Positions 25,563-33,324 of a DNA stretch of 64,000 bases are shown piece by piece. How positions within the stretch are numbered: the stretch's first letter is position 1; each line of letters begins with the position of its first letter. The stretch comes from Streptomyces bambusae (GTDB lineage: Bacteria; Actinomycetota; Actinomycetes; Streptomycetales; Streptomycetaceae): contig NZ_JAJAUZ010000008.1 in assembly GCF_020532645.1 (NCBI RefSeq), positions 1-64,000 on the forward strand, written 5' to 3'. Under the pieces are notes generated by a model, which had not been told where the DNA came from, searched no databases, and saw nothing but the letters and a program-made list of their open reading frames with translations. The position numbers and the translations under genes were made by a program.

Positions 25563-26206
25563 GCGCCACCAAGGCCGGCCGCCGGATCGTCCTGTGGCGC
25601 CACGGCCAGACCTCGTGGAACCTGGAGCGCCGTTTCCAGGGCTCCACGGACATCGAGCTGACCGAGGCCGGCCTGGCCCAGGCGCGCCGCGCGGCGCGCC
25701 TGCTGGCCTCGCTCAGGCCCGACGCGATCGTCGCGTCCGACCTGCAGCGGGCGGCCGCCACGGCCGCCGAGCTGGCCGCGATCACGGGCCTGCCCGTCGC
25801 GCACGACGCCGCCCTCCGCGAGACCTACGCGGGCGAGTGGCAGGGCCTGACGCACGACGAGATCGTCGCGAAGTACGGCGAGCAGTACGCGGCGTGGAAG
25901 CGCGGCGAGCCGGTCCGCCGCGGCGGCGGCGAGCTGGAGACCGAGGTCGCCGACCGGGCGGCCCCGGTGGTGCTCCGGCACGCCGACGCGCTCGCGCCGA
26001 ACGGCACCCTCGTCGTGGTCAGCCACGGCGGCACCATCCGCACCACCATCGGCCGGCTGCTGGGCCTGGAGCCGCGCCACTGGGAGGGTCTGGGCGGCCT
26101 CTCGAACTGCTGCTGGTCGGTCCTCGGCGAGGGCGCGCGGGGCTGGCGCCTGCTGGAGCACAACGCCGGAACCCTGCCCGAACCGGTGCTCGGCGACGAC
26201 GACTGA
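25559..26206 (+). CDS. Histidine phosphatase family protein (CTG start)
   Basis: A 215-residue histidine phosphatase (phosphoglycerate mutase-like). It has the catalytic LWRHGQTSWN near residue 13, the acid residue in ALRETYAGEWQG, and the second histidine in VVSHGGTIR. The frame closes at a TGA at 25550-25552, and between it and the RHG motif there is no ATG, GTG or TTG. The best initiation codon is CTG at 25559, in a CTGA overlap with the stop of rsfS, exactly where GTGA or ATGA overlaps occur elsewhere in this window. Substrate unknown; the family includes phosphoglycerate mutases and many phosphatases. Confidence 0.88.
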   Translation: MSATKAGRRIVLWRHGQTSWNLERRFQGSTDIELTEAGLAQARRAARLLASLRPDAIVASDLQRAAATAAELAAITGLPVAHDAALRETYAGEWQGLTHDEIVAKYGEQYAAWKRGEPVRRGGGELETEVADRAAPVVLRHADALAPNGTLVVVSHGGTIRTTIGRLLGLEPRHWEGLGGLSNCCWSVLGEGARGWRLLEHNAGTLPEPVLGDDD

Positions 26207-26249
26207 CGGCGTCCGGGACCCGGATTTCACTTTCGGGCCCATCGCAGGC

Positions 26250-26255
26250 TAGAGT
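26250..26255 (+). promoter_or_regulatory. Promoter of first tRNA-Ala
   Basis: TAGAGT at 26250-26255 with a weak TTCACT 18 nt upstream; it lies 53 nt before the tRNA. Confidence 0.4.
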
Positions 26256-26308
26256 TCTTCTTGTTCGCAGCGCAGAGCGCAGGAAACAGCGGGAAGCAAG
26301 CGAACTGC

Positions 26309-26381
26309 GGGGCTATAGCTCAGTTGGTAGAGCGCCTGCATGGCATGCAGGAGGTCAGGAGTTCAATTCTCCTTAGCTCCA
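26309..26381 (+). tRNA. tRNA-Ala (GGC)
   Basis: A complete 73-nt cloverleaf. The acceptor stem GGGGCTA pairs with TAGCTCC, the anticodon stem CCTGC/GCAGG holds loop ATGGCAT with anticodon GGC, and the T arm is AGGAG-TTCAATT-CTCCT. The 3' CCA is not encoded. Identical to the copy at 26900. Confidence 0.97.
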
Positions 26382-26386
26382 CAATC

Positions 26387-26418
26387 AGGATCCCGTCCCC
26401 AACAGGGGGCGGGATCCT
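26387..26418 (+). terminator. Terminator after first tRNA-Ala
   Basis: A 14-bp stem with a 4-nt loop directly follows the tRNA and is trailed by TGCTTTTG, a partial U run. Confidence 0.85.
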
Positions 26419-26514
26419 TGCTTTTGTTCCCCTGCCCGACCCCGGCCCGACATGGCAGAATCGGAGCGCCGGAGGGGGAGACGACGGCCCGGAGCGGGAG
26501 GGAGTCGCTGACTG

Positions 26515-26748
26515 ATGGGTGCACACCGGCGGCGGTGCGACTGGTGCAACAGCGGCACGCCGATCGTGCGGGACATGGAACCGGTCAACGCCGACTACCA
26601 GTACTGGTGCGAGGAATGCGCACGGGCGCTGATCATAAAAGGCGACCCCATCGAGACGTACCGCGAGCTGGAGGGCGAGCCGATCTACGGCCGCCTGCTC
26701 GACGAGCACTGCACCCTCAAGCGCTTCTACCAGTTCGCCAGCGCCTGA
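26515..26748 (+). CDS. Small zinc-ribbon protein
   Basis: A 77-residue protein with two CXXC knuckles (C8/C11 and C32/C35), the pattern of a zinc ribbon, then an acidic helix (IETYRELEGEPIYGRLLDEH) and C-terminal aromatic tail. GGGAGGGAG lies about 10 nt before the ATG. It stands alone between the two tRNA-Ala genes. It may bind nucleic acid or a protein partner; nothing in the sequence decides. Confidence 0.75.
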   Translation: MGAHRRRCDWCNSGTPIVRDMEPVNADYQYWCEECARALIIKGDPIETYRELEGEPIYGRLLDEHCTLKRFYQFASA

Positions 26749-26806
26749 CGCCCGGTGCGGGCAGGACAGGCGAAGCGGGCGAACCGGGCGCGACGGAAAC
26801 CCGTTT

Positions 26807-26834
26807 TTGGACTTCGCCGCAGCTCGTGTAATGT
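26807..26834 (+). promoter_or_regulatory. Promoter of second tRNA-Ala
   Basis: TTGGAC (26807-26812), a 16-nt spacer and TAATGT (26829-26834) form a good vegetative promoter 65 nt before the tRNA. Confidence 0.6.
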
Positions 26835-26899
26835 TCTCGATGTCGCCAGGGGAACCGGCAAGGGAAACCGAGAAGGGGCCCGGCGGCAGAGAGAAACAA

Positions 26900-26972
26900 G
26901 GGGCTATAGCTCAGTTGGTAGAGCGCCTGCATGGCATGCAGGAGGTCAGGAGTTCAATTCTCCTTAGCTCCA
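26900..26972 (+). tRNA. tRNA-Ala (GGC), second copy
   Basis: Identical over all 73 nt to the copy at 26309, with the same anticodon GGC. The flanks differ, so only the tRNA itself is duplicated. Confidence 0.97.
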
Positions 26973-26978
26973 CAGTGA

Positions 26979-27015
26979 AGAAGGCGGGCCACCCGGATCG
27001 GGTGGCCCGCCTTCT
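26979..27015 (+). terminator. Terminator after second tRNA-Ala
   Basis: A perfect 17-bp stem (26979-26995 with 26999-27015) around a 3-nt loop. It isolates the tRNA transcript from the leuS leader. Confidence 0.85.
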
Positions 27016-27055
27016 CGTTGTGCGGTCGTCCGAGCGGGCGCAGACAGCGCTGCGG

Positions 27056-27061
27056 TACCCT
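27056..27061 (+). promoter_or_regulatory. -10 box of the leuS leader
   Basis: TACCCT ends 6 nt before the ATG of the leader peptide at 27068, so the leader mRNA should be leaderless. No clear -35 is visible, as for other leaderless promoters here. Confidence 0.5.
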
Positions 27062-27067
27062 GACGCC

Positions 27068-27106
27068 ATGCGTGCCGTACGCCTTCTGCTTACCGAGCCG
27101 CGCTGA
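27068..27106 (+). CDS. Putative leuS leader peptide ([12 protein letters not shown])
   Basis: A 12-codon ORF on a likely leaderless start. It holds three consecutive leucine codons, CTT CTG CTT; CTT is a rare codon in such a high-GC genome. It ends 44 nt before a hairpin with six T residues, and leuS starts 118 nt after its stop. The combination (own promoter, Leu-run, terminator, leucyl-tRNA synthetase gene) is what ribosome-mediated attenuation requires. The peptide itself probably has no other job. Confidence 0.7.
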   Translation: MRAVRLLLTEPR

Positions 27107-27174
27107 TCAGTACCGGGCCTGCGATGACCAGGCCGGCATCGGCGCGGCGTCCCCTCCTGTGCGAGGGGTTTTTT
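27097..27174 (+). promoter_or_regulatory. Putative transcription attenuator of leuS
   Basis: Three structures can be drawn. An 11-bp long-range stem joins the end of the leader ORF (27097-27107) with 27138-27148 (one G-U pair). Inside it is a smaller hairpin (27113-27120 with 27130-27136, one bulge). After it comes an intrinsic terminator, CCCCTC at 27151-27156, a 6-nt loop, GAGGGG at 27163-27168 and six T residues. A ribosome stalled on the Leu codons would sit next to the 5' arm of the long stem and could change folding. The switch mechanism is inferred; I do not see a simple antiterminator that invades the terminator arm. Confidence 0.6.
27151..27174 (+). terminator. Intrinsic terminator in leuS leader
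   Basis: A 6-bp GC stem, a 6-nt loop and a run of six T. Such a T run is rare in this sequence, where most terminators lack one, and marks this as a real intrinsic terminator placed before leuS. Confidence 0.8.
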
Positions 27175-27224
27175 CGTTTGGGCGGGCCGAGACGGCAGAG
27201 ACGATCGATGGAGCTTCAGGAATC

Positions 27225-30095
27225 ATGAGCGAGACGAACACCCCGGCCCCCGAGGCGGCCGAGGCGCACCGTTACACGGCTGCCATGGCCGCCGACATCG
27301 AGGCACGCTGGCAGGACGTATGGGACGCGGAGGGCACCTACGAGGCGCCCAACCCGACCGGTGACCTGGCCGGCGACCCGGCCGTCGCCGCGCGGCCCCG
27401 GAAGTTCATCATGGACATGTTCCCGTACCCCTCGGGTGCGGGCCTGCACGTCGGCCACCCGCTCGGCTACATCGCCACCGACGTCTTCGCCCGCCACCAG
27501 CGGATGACCGGCCACAACGTCCTGCACACCCTGGGCTTCGACGCGTTCGGCCTGCCCGCCGAGCAGTACGCCGTGCAGACCGGCACCCACCCGCGGGTGT
27601 CCACCGAGGCCAACATCGAGAACATGAAGGCGCAGCTGCGCCGGCTGGGCCTGGGCCACGACAAGCGCCGCTCGTTCGCGACGATCGACCCGGACTACTA
27701 CAAGTGGACCCAGTGGATCTTCCTGCAGATCTACAACTCCTGGTACGACACGGACGCGAAGAAGGCCCGCCCGATCGCCGAGCTGGCCGCCGAGTTCGAG
27801 GCCGGCACCCGCGAGGTCCCCGGCGGCCGCGCCTGGTCCGCCCTGACCGAGGCCGAGCGCGCCGACGTCCTGGGCGAGTACCGCCTGGCCTACTCCTCCG
27901 ACGCGCCGGTCAACTGGTGCCCCGGCCTGGGCACCGTCCTGGCCAACGAGGAGGTCACCGCCGACGGCCGGTCCGAGCGCGGCAACTTCCCCGTCTTCAA
28001 GTCGCGGCTGAGCCAGTGGAACATGCGGATCACCGCGTACGCCGACCGGCTGATCGACGACCTGGACGAGCTGGACTGGCCCGAGGCCATCAAGCTGCAG
28101 CAGCGCAACTGGATCGGCCGCAGCGAAGGCGCCCGGGTGGACTTCGCCCTGGGCGACGAGGCCATCACCGTCTTCACGACCCGCCCCGACACCCTGTTCG
28201 GCGCCACGTACATGGTCCTGGCGCCCGAGCACCCGCTGGTCGAGAAGTTCATCCCGGCCGCCTGGCCGGAGGGCACCCACCAGGTGTGGACCGGCGGCCA
28301 CGCCACCCCGGCCGAGGCCGTCGACGCGTACCGCAAGCAGGCCGCCTCCAAGTCCGACGTGGAGCGCCAGGCCGAGGCCAAGGACAAGACCGGCGTCTTC
28401 ACCGGCGAGTACGCCGTCAACCCGGTCAGTGGCGCCAAGGTGCCCGTCTTCATCGCCGACTACGTGCTGATGGGCTACGGCACCGGCGCGATCATGGCGG
28501 TGCCGGCGCACGACAGCCGCGACTTCGAGTTCGCGCGCGCCTTCGAGCTGCCCGTGCGCTGCGTGGTCGAGCCCACCGACGGCCGCGGCACCGACACCGC
28601 CGACTGGGAGGACGCGTTCGTCTCCCACGACGCCAAGCTGATCAACTCGGCCGGCGACGGCATCTCCCTGGACGGCCTGGGCGTCGTCGAGGCGAAGGCC
28701 GCCATCACCGCCTGGCTGACCGAGCGCGGCATCGGCGAGGGCACCGTCAACTTCCGCCTGCGCGACTGGCTGTTCAGCCGCCAGCGGTACTGGGGCGAGC
28801 CGTTCCCGATCGTCTACGACGAGGACGGCGTCGCGCACGCACTGCCCGAGTCGATGCTGCCGCTGGAACTGCCCGAGGTCGACGACTACTCGCCGCGCAC
28901 CTTCGAGGCCGACGACGCCGACTCGAAGCCCGAGACCCCGCTGTCGCGCCGCGAGGACTGGGTCAACGTGGAGCTGGACCTGGGCGACGGCCGCGGCCTG
29001 CGCCCGTTCCGCCGCGAGACCAACACCATGCCGAACTGGGCCGGCTCCTGCTGGTACGAACTGCGCTACCTGGACCCGCACAACTCCGACGCGCTGGTCG
29101 ACCCGGAGATCGAGCGGTACTGGATGGGCCCGCGCGAGGGCGCCCCGCACGGTGGTGTCGACCTTTACGTCGGCGGCGCCGAGCACGCCGTGCTGCACCT
29201 GCTGTACGCGCGCTTCTGGTCCAAGGTGCTCTTCGACCTGGGCCACGTCTCCTCGGCCGAGCCGTTCCACAAGCTGTTCAACCAGGGCATGATCCAGGCG
29301 TACGTCTACCGTGACGAGCGCGGCTTCCCGGTGACCGCGACCGAGGTCGAGGAGCGGGACGGCACGTTCTTCTTCGAGGGCGAGCCGGTCAAGCGCGAGC
29401 TGGGCAAGATGGGCAAGTCCCTGAAGAACGCCGTCACCCCGGAGACCATCTGCGAGGAGTACGGCGCCGACACGCTGCGCCTGTACGAGATGGCGATGGG
29501 CCCGCTGGACGTCTCCCGGCCGTGGGACACCCGCGCCGTGGTCGGCCAGTACCGCCTGCTGCAGCGCCTGTGGCGCAACATCGTCGACGAGGAGACCGGC
29601 GCCGTGACGGTCGTCGACTCCGAGCCCGGCGAGGACACGCTGCGCGCGCTGCACAAGGCGATCGACGGGGCCGGCGCGGACCTGGCGGGGCTGCGGTTCA
29701 ACACCGCCATCGCCAAGATCACCGAGCTGAACAACTTCCTGACGAAGGCCGGCGGCCCGCTGTCCCGGCCGGTGGCCGAGCAGCTGGTGCTGCTGGTCGC
29801 CCCGCTGGCCCCGCACATCGCGGAGGAGCTGTGGCACCGCCTGGGCCACACCGACTCGGTCGTCCACCAGGACTTCCCGGTGGCGGACCCGGCGTACGTC
29901 GTGGACGAGGCGGTGACCTGCGTCGTGCAGGTCAAGGGCAAGGTCAAGGCCCGCCTGGAGGTGCCGCCGACGATCTCCGAGGGCGACCTGGAGCAGCTGG
30001 CCGTGTCCGACCCGGGCGTGGTCGCTGCCCTGGGCGGCGCGGAGATCCGCAAGGTGATCGTGCGTGCACCGAAGCTGGTCAACATCGTCATCTGA
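27225..30095 (+). CDS. leuS: Leucyl-tRNA synthetase
   Basis: LeuRS charges tRNA-Leu. The 956 residues contain the class I signature HVGH (75-78, in [16 protein letters not shown]), the CP1 editing domain (about 230-430, with [20 protein letters not shown] and the [19 protein letters not shown] segment), and KMGKS at 728-732 in place of KMSKS. The C-terminal anticodon-binding domain ends [16 protein letters not shown] 27225 follows CAGGAA. Expression is probably controlled by the leader at 27056-27174. Confidence 0.97.
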   Translation: MSETNTPAPEAAEAHRYTAAMAADIEARWQDVWDAEGTYEAPNPTGDLAGDPAVAARPRKFIMDMFPYPSGAGLHVGHPLGYIATDVFARHQRMTGHNVLHTLGFDAFGLPAEQYAVQTGTHPRVSTEANIENMKAQLRRLGLGHDKRRSFATIDPDYYKWTQWIFLQIYNSWYDTDAKKARPIAELAAEFEAGTREVPGGRAWSALTEAERADVLGEYRLAYSSDAPVNWCPGLGTVLANEEVTADGRSERGNFPVFKSRLSQWNMRITAYADRLIDDLDELDWPEAIKLQQRNWIGRSEGARVDFALGDEAITVFTTRPDTLFGATYMVLAPEHPLVEKFIPAAWPEGTHQVWTGGHATPAEAVDAYRKQAASKSDVERQAEAKDKTGVFTGEYAVNPVSGAKVPVFIADYVLMGYGTGAIMAVPAHDSRDFEFARAFELPVRCVVEPTDGRGTDTADWEDAFVSHDAKLINSAGDGISLDGLGVVEAKAAITAWLTERGIGEGTVNFRLRDWLFSRQRYWGEPFPIVYDEDGVAHALPESMLPLELPEVDDYSPRTFEADDADSKPETPLSRREDWVNVELDLGDGRGLRPFRRETNTMPNWAGSCWYELRYLDPHNSDALVDPEIERYWMGPREGAPHGGVDLYVGGAEHAVLHLLYARFWSKVLFDLGHVSSAEPFHKLFNQGMIQAYVYRDERGFPVTATEVEERDGTFFFEGEPVKRELGKMGKSLKNAVTPETICEEYGADTLRLYEMAMGPLDVSRPWDTRAVVGQYRLLQRLWRNIVDEETGAVTVVDSEPGEDTLRALHKAIDGAGADLAGLRFNTAIAKITELNNFLTKAGGPLSRPVAEQLVLLVAPLAPHIAEELWHRLGHTDSVVHQDFPVADPAYVVDEAVTCVVQVKGKVKARLEVPPTISEGDLEQLAVSDPGVVAALGGAEIRKVIVRAPKLVNIVI

Positions 30096-30103
30096 CGCGT
30101 GAC

Positions 30104-30183
30104 GGGCCGGCCCGCGGGCCGGCCCTGAGGGTTGTCCCTTACGGGCAGGACGGGGGTTTCGCGGGAACCTCCGGCCTGCCCGT
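30104..30183 (+). terminator. Two hairpins after leuS
   Basis: A 9-bp GC palindrome with a CGCG loop (30104-30125) is followed by a larger stem-loop (ACGGGCAGG at 30141 with CCTGCCCGT ending at 30183). Together they probably end the leuS transcript. Confidence 0.6.
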
Positions 30184-30239
30184 TCCGTTTACGGTGGAGG
30201 GAAGCAGAGCGGGCAGGGACATCCGGGGAAGGGGCTCTC

Positions 30240-30998
30240 ATGGAGGCCTTGTTGATCATCGTGGCGCTGATGCTGTTCGCCTTCCTCGGGCTGGGCGTCT
30301 ACGTCACGGCCAAGGTCGTCAAGGCGGCGAAGGCCGGTGTCGACCGTACGATCACGCAGGCCCGGCGGACCGTCGAGGACACCACGCTGCGGGCCCGCAG
30401 CATCGGCCAGGCGGGCGTCGGCGGCAGCCTGGCGCAGCTGCGCCTGGACCTGCGGAACTCGATGCGAGCCACCCAGGAGGCGCTGTTCCAGGGCGTCGAG
30501 AAGGACGCTTCCCTGCGCGAGACCATCGGCCTGTTCGAGCGCCTGAGCGCGCACGGGCACGAGCTGGACGCCGAGCTGAAGCGGATGGAGAGCGACCCGG
30601 ACAAGGCCCGCATCGCCGAGCGGCTGCCCGAGCTGCGGGAACGCACCGAGCGCATCACCAAGGCGGCGGACTCGCTGCGGTGGGCGGCGCGCGACCGTGC
30701 CCGGTCCTTCGCCTCGGACGAGCTGGACCTGCTGACCTCGGAGATCGAGATGGAGTCCGGGGCGCTGCGCGACTGGGCGGCGAAGGAACGGGCGGACGGG
30801 CTCGACGGGCTCGACCCGGTGGACGGGGCGGGTGCTGCCGGGGCCGGATCGGGTGCCGGATCGGGTGGGACTGCCGGGCGTCCGGGCGGTGCCGGGGCCG
30901 GCGGGGCCGCGGGGCCGAAGTCGCTCGGGCCGGCCACGCAGCAGTGGGAGACCTCGTACCCGTGGGAGAAGACGGCGCGGCCCGAGGCCAGTTCCTGA
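30240..30998 (+). CDS. Membrane-anchored coiled-coil protein
   Basis: A 252-residue protein with an N-terminal membrane helix (ALLIIVALMLFAFLGLGVYV, about 3-22) followed by a long charged helical region (about 25-190) with heptad-like spacing, consistent with coiled coil. The C-terminal 60 residues are Gly/Ala-rich and end QQWETSYPWEKTARPEASS. GGGGAAGGGG precedes the ATG. No enzymatic motif. Conserved downstream of leuS in Streptomyces as far as I recall; function unknown. Confidence 0.82.
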   Translation: MEALLIIVALMLFAFLGLGVYVTAKVVKAAKAGVDRTITQARRTVEDTTLRARSIGQAGVGGSLAQLRLDLRNSMRATQEALFQGVEKDASLRETIGLFERLSAHGHELDAELKRMESDPDKARIAERLPELRERTERITKAADSLRWAARDRARSFASDELDLLTSEIEMESGALRDWAAKERADGLDGLDPVDGAGAAGAGSGAGSGGTAGRPGGAGAGGAAGPKSLGPATQQWETSYPWEKTARPEASS

Positions 30999-31132
30999 GA
31001 CCCGCGGCCCGGGACCCGAGACCTGCGCTCCCGTGCTCGGCGGGCCCGGGCGGGACGGGGGCGGGCGTCGCGCGGGGCCGGTGGGCCGGCCGGAGCGGGC
31101 GGCCCGGGCTGCCGGGAACGGCCTCCTGCCGG

Positions 31133-31138
31133 TAACCT
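31133..31138 (+). promoter_or_regulatory. -10 box for leaderless degV gene
   Basis: TAACCT ends 7 nt before the ATG at 31146; no ribosome site. Confidence 0.45.
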
Positions 31139-31145
31139 CCCCGTC

Positions 31146-31991
31146 ATGTCCCGCCATGTCGCGATCATCACCGATTCCACGGCCTACCTGCCCCAGCCGG
31201 CGATGGTGCGGCACGCGATCACCTCGGTACCGCTGACCGTCGTGCTCGGGGACGAGGCCCTCGAAGAGGGCACCGAGATCTCCGCGCGGTCGCTGGCCCT
31301 CGCGCTCCAGAAGCGCCGCCCGGTGACGACCTCCCGGCCTAGTCCGGAGGACTTCGTCCGTGCCTACCGGGCCGCCGCCGACTCCGGTGCCACCGGCATC
31401 GTCTCGCTCCACCTCTCCTCCGAGTTCTCCGGCACCTACGACGCGGCCGTGGTGGCCGCGAAGACGGCGCCGGTGCCGGTCCGGGTCGTCGACACGGGCA
31501 TGGTCGCGATGGCGCTCGGCTTCTGCGCCCTGGCCGCCGCCGAGGCCGCGGAGGCGGGCGGCACCGTGGACGACGCGGTCGCGGCCGCCGAGAAGCGGGC
31601 GGCGGGCATGTCCGCCTTCTTCTACGTGGACACCCTCGACTACCTGCGGCGCGGCGGCCGGATCGGCGCCGCCCAGGCCCTCCTCGGCTCCGCACTCGCC
31701 GTGAAGCCGCTGCTGCAACTCGACGGCGGGCGGATCGAGATGCTGGAGAAGGTGCGGACGGCCTCCAAGGCGATTGCGCGGCTGGAGGAGCTCGCGGTGG
31801 AGCGGGCCGGTACCGCCGAGGTGGACGTCGCCGTGCACCACCTGGCCGCCCCGGAGCGCGCCGAACGGCTGGCGGACCGGCTCCGGGAGCGGGTGCCGGG
31901 GCTGGTGGAGCTGCACGTCAGCGAGGTGGGCGCGGTGATCGGTGCGCACACGGGGCCGGGGCTGCTGGCCGCGGTGGTCTCTCCGCGGTGA
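31146..31991 (+). CDS. DegV family fatty acid-binding protein
   Basis: A 281-residue DegV (FakB-like) protein. These bind a fatty acid and, in Firmicutes, present it to the kinase FakA for phosphorylation. Motifs: VAIITDSTAYLP at the start, PVTTSRPSPEDF, HLSSEFSGTYDAA, VDTGMVAMALGF, FYVDTLDYLRRGGRIG, and the C-terminal GAVIGAHTGPGLLA. No FakA-like kinase is encoded in this window. Cytoplasmic. Confidence 0.93.
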   Translation: MSRHVAIITDSTAYLPQPAMVRHAITSVPLTVVLGDEALEEGTEISARSLALALQKRRPVTTSRPSPEDFVRAYRAAADSGATGIVSLHLSSEFSGTYDAAVVAAKTAPVPVRVVDTGMVAMALGFCALAAAEAAEAGGTVDDAVAAAEKRAAGMSAFFYVDTLDYLRRGGRIGAAQALLGSALAVKPLLQLDGGRIEMLEKVRTASKAIARLEELAVERAGTAEVDVAVHHLAAPERAERLADRLRERVPGLVELHVSEVGAVIGAHTGPGLLAAVVSPR

Positions 31992-32046
31992 TTCTTCCGC
32001 GGTGACCTCCTCGCGGTCCTTGCACGCACCGGTTCGGGTGACGGAG

Positions 32047-32055
32047 TTGTCCACA
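32047..32055 (+). promoter_or_regulatory. DnaA-box-like sequence upstream of comEA
   Basis: TTGTCCACA matches the Streptomyces DnaA box consensus exactly. A partial second site (CTGTGCACA, 32065-32073) lies 9 nt further on. Both are in the 133-nt gap before comEA. Whether DnaA binds is untested. Confidence 0.4.
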
Positions 32056-32111
32056 ACTGGGCTGCTGTGCACAGAAAACGGGTGGTCGGCCCGCTGATTT
32101 CCTTTTCTGCC

Positions 32112-32117
32112 TAACGT
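32112..32117 (+). promoter_or_regulatory. -10 box for leaderless comEA
   Basis: TAACGT ends 7 nt before ATG 32125. It argues against the alternative GTG at 32116, which lies inside the box. Confidence 0.45.
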
Positions 32118-32124
32118 GTTGGGC

Positions 32125-33324
32125 ATGACTCTTCGACAGCACGTTCAGGATGTCCTCGTTCCTTCGCGCCCGGGTGCGGATTCTGCCGCGGCTGCCGGTG
32201 CGGCGCCGCCGGACCCGGGGGCCGGCCCGCTCCCGGCGGTGCGCGGCGGGGCGGGCCGGGGCAGGCACGCACGGCGCGGACCCCGCGGCGGGTGGCGGGC
32301 GGACCGGGCGGCGAGCGGGCCGGGTCGCCGGGCGGCCTCCGACGGCAGGTTCCGGCAGCGCCGCGGGCCGGATCCGGGGGCGGTCCGGATGCGCGCCCGG
32401 ACGCTGCTGGCGGGGATCCCGCCGGGCGCGGGGCCCGCGCCGCCCTCGGCTCCGGCTCCCGTGACTGCTCCGGCTCCGCTGACTGCTCCGGCTGCGCTGA
32501 CCGCTCCGGCTCCCGTGACGGCTCCCGGGCCCGTGCCGCCGTCGGTGCCGCCGCTGCCGGGGGTGCCGGCGGGGGTGGTGCCCGGCGGTGTGCCGCCTGC
32601 AGCGGGAGCGCCCGTGGCCGGGCCGCCCGCGGCCGTACGGCTCGATCCGGTGCCTGGTGGTACGCCGCCCGCGGTGTCGATGGCGGGGGCTGCGCTGCGG
32701 GAGCGACTGCCGGTGTGGCTGCAGGCGCGGTGCGGGTACGAGACGCGGACGGTGGTCGCCGTCGTGCTGGTGCTCGTGATCGCCCTCGGGTTCGCGGCCC
32801 GGCACTTCTGGGCGGGGCGGCCGGAGCCGGTGGCCGCACCCCGGGTGGTGAGCGCCGGGGCGGCCGTGGCCCCGAGCACGGCCCCGGCGGCGGCCGGGAG
32901 CGCCCGGATCGTCGTGGACGTCGCCGGGAAGGTGCATTCCCCGGGCGTGCTCCGGCTGCCGGCCGGCGCCCGCGTCGAGGACGCGCTGTCCGCCGCCGGG
33001 GGAGTGCGGTCGGGCGCCGACACCAGCGGGCTCAACCGGGCCCGGGTCCTGGCCGACGGCGAGCACGTCGTGGTCGGGGCTCCGGCACCGCCCGCCGGGC
33101 CGCCGGGCCCGCCCGGGGCTGCGGCACCGGGCGCACCGGTCAGCCTCGGCTCCGCCACCGTCGAGCAGCTCGACGCACTGCCGGGGGTCGGGCCCGTCCT
33201 GGCCCGGCACATCGTGGAGTTCCGCACCGCCCGCGGCGGCTTCCGGTCGGTGGACGACCTGCGCCAGGTCACCGGCATCGGGGAGCGCAGGTTCGCGGAC
33301 CTGCGCCCCCTGGTGCGGCCGTGA
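32125..33324 (+). CDS. comEA: ComEA family helix-hairpin-helix DNA-binding protein
   Basis: ComEA binds DNA at the outer face of the membrane in DNA uptake. The 399 residues comprise an unusually long Ala/Pro/Gly/Arg-rich cytoplasmic part (about 1-205) with a short TAPAP repeat, one membrane helix (TVVAVVLVLVIALGFAARHF, about 210-230), an SLBB-like domain (RIVVDVAGKVHSPGVLRLPAG..., about 262-318) and a C-terminal pair of HhH motifs (LDALPGVGPVLARHI and LRQVTGIGERRFADL). The stop overlaps comEC as GTGA. Natural transformation is not established in Streptomyces, so the role may differ from the model organisms. Confidence 0.92.
   Translation: MTLRQHVQDVLVPSRPGADSAAAAGAAPPDPGAGPLPAVRGGAGRGRHARRGPRGGWRADRAASGPGRRAASDGRFRQRRGPDPGAVRMRARTLLAGIPPGAGPAPPSAPAPVTAPAPLTAPAALTAPAPVTAPGPVPPSVPPLPGVPAGVVPGGVPPAAGAPVAGPPAAVRLDPVPGGTPPAVSMAGAALRERLPVWLQARCGYETRTVVAVVLVLVIALGFAARHFWAGRPEPVAAPRVVSAGAAVAPSTAPAAAGSARIVVDVAGKVHSPGVLRLPAGARVEDALSAAGGVRSGADTSGLNRARVLADGEHVVVGAPAPPAGPPGPPGAAAPGAPVSLGSATVEQLDALPGVGPVLARHIVEFRTARGGFRSVDDLRQVTGIGERRFADLRPLVRP
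32461..32532 (+). repeat. 18-nt tandem repeat inside comEA
   Basis: Four units of 18 nt (GTGACTGCTCCGGCTCCG and variants) encode (V/L)TAPAP repeats in the Pro/Ala-rich cytoplasmic part of ComEA. Unit number may vary between strains. Confidence 0.8.

Noticed and set aside
26309..26972. tRNA-Ala genes as integration sites of a mobile element
   Set aside because: No integrase gene, no partial tRNA copy and no change in composition was seen beside either tRNA.
27225..30095. KMGKS in place of KMSKS as a loss of activity in LeuRS
   Set aside because: Actinobacterial LeuRS commonly shows this variant as far as I recall; all other motifs are intact.
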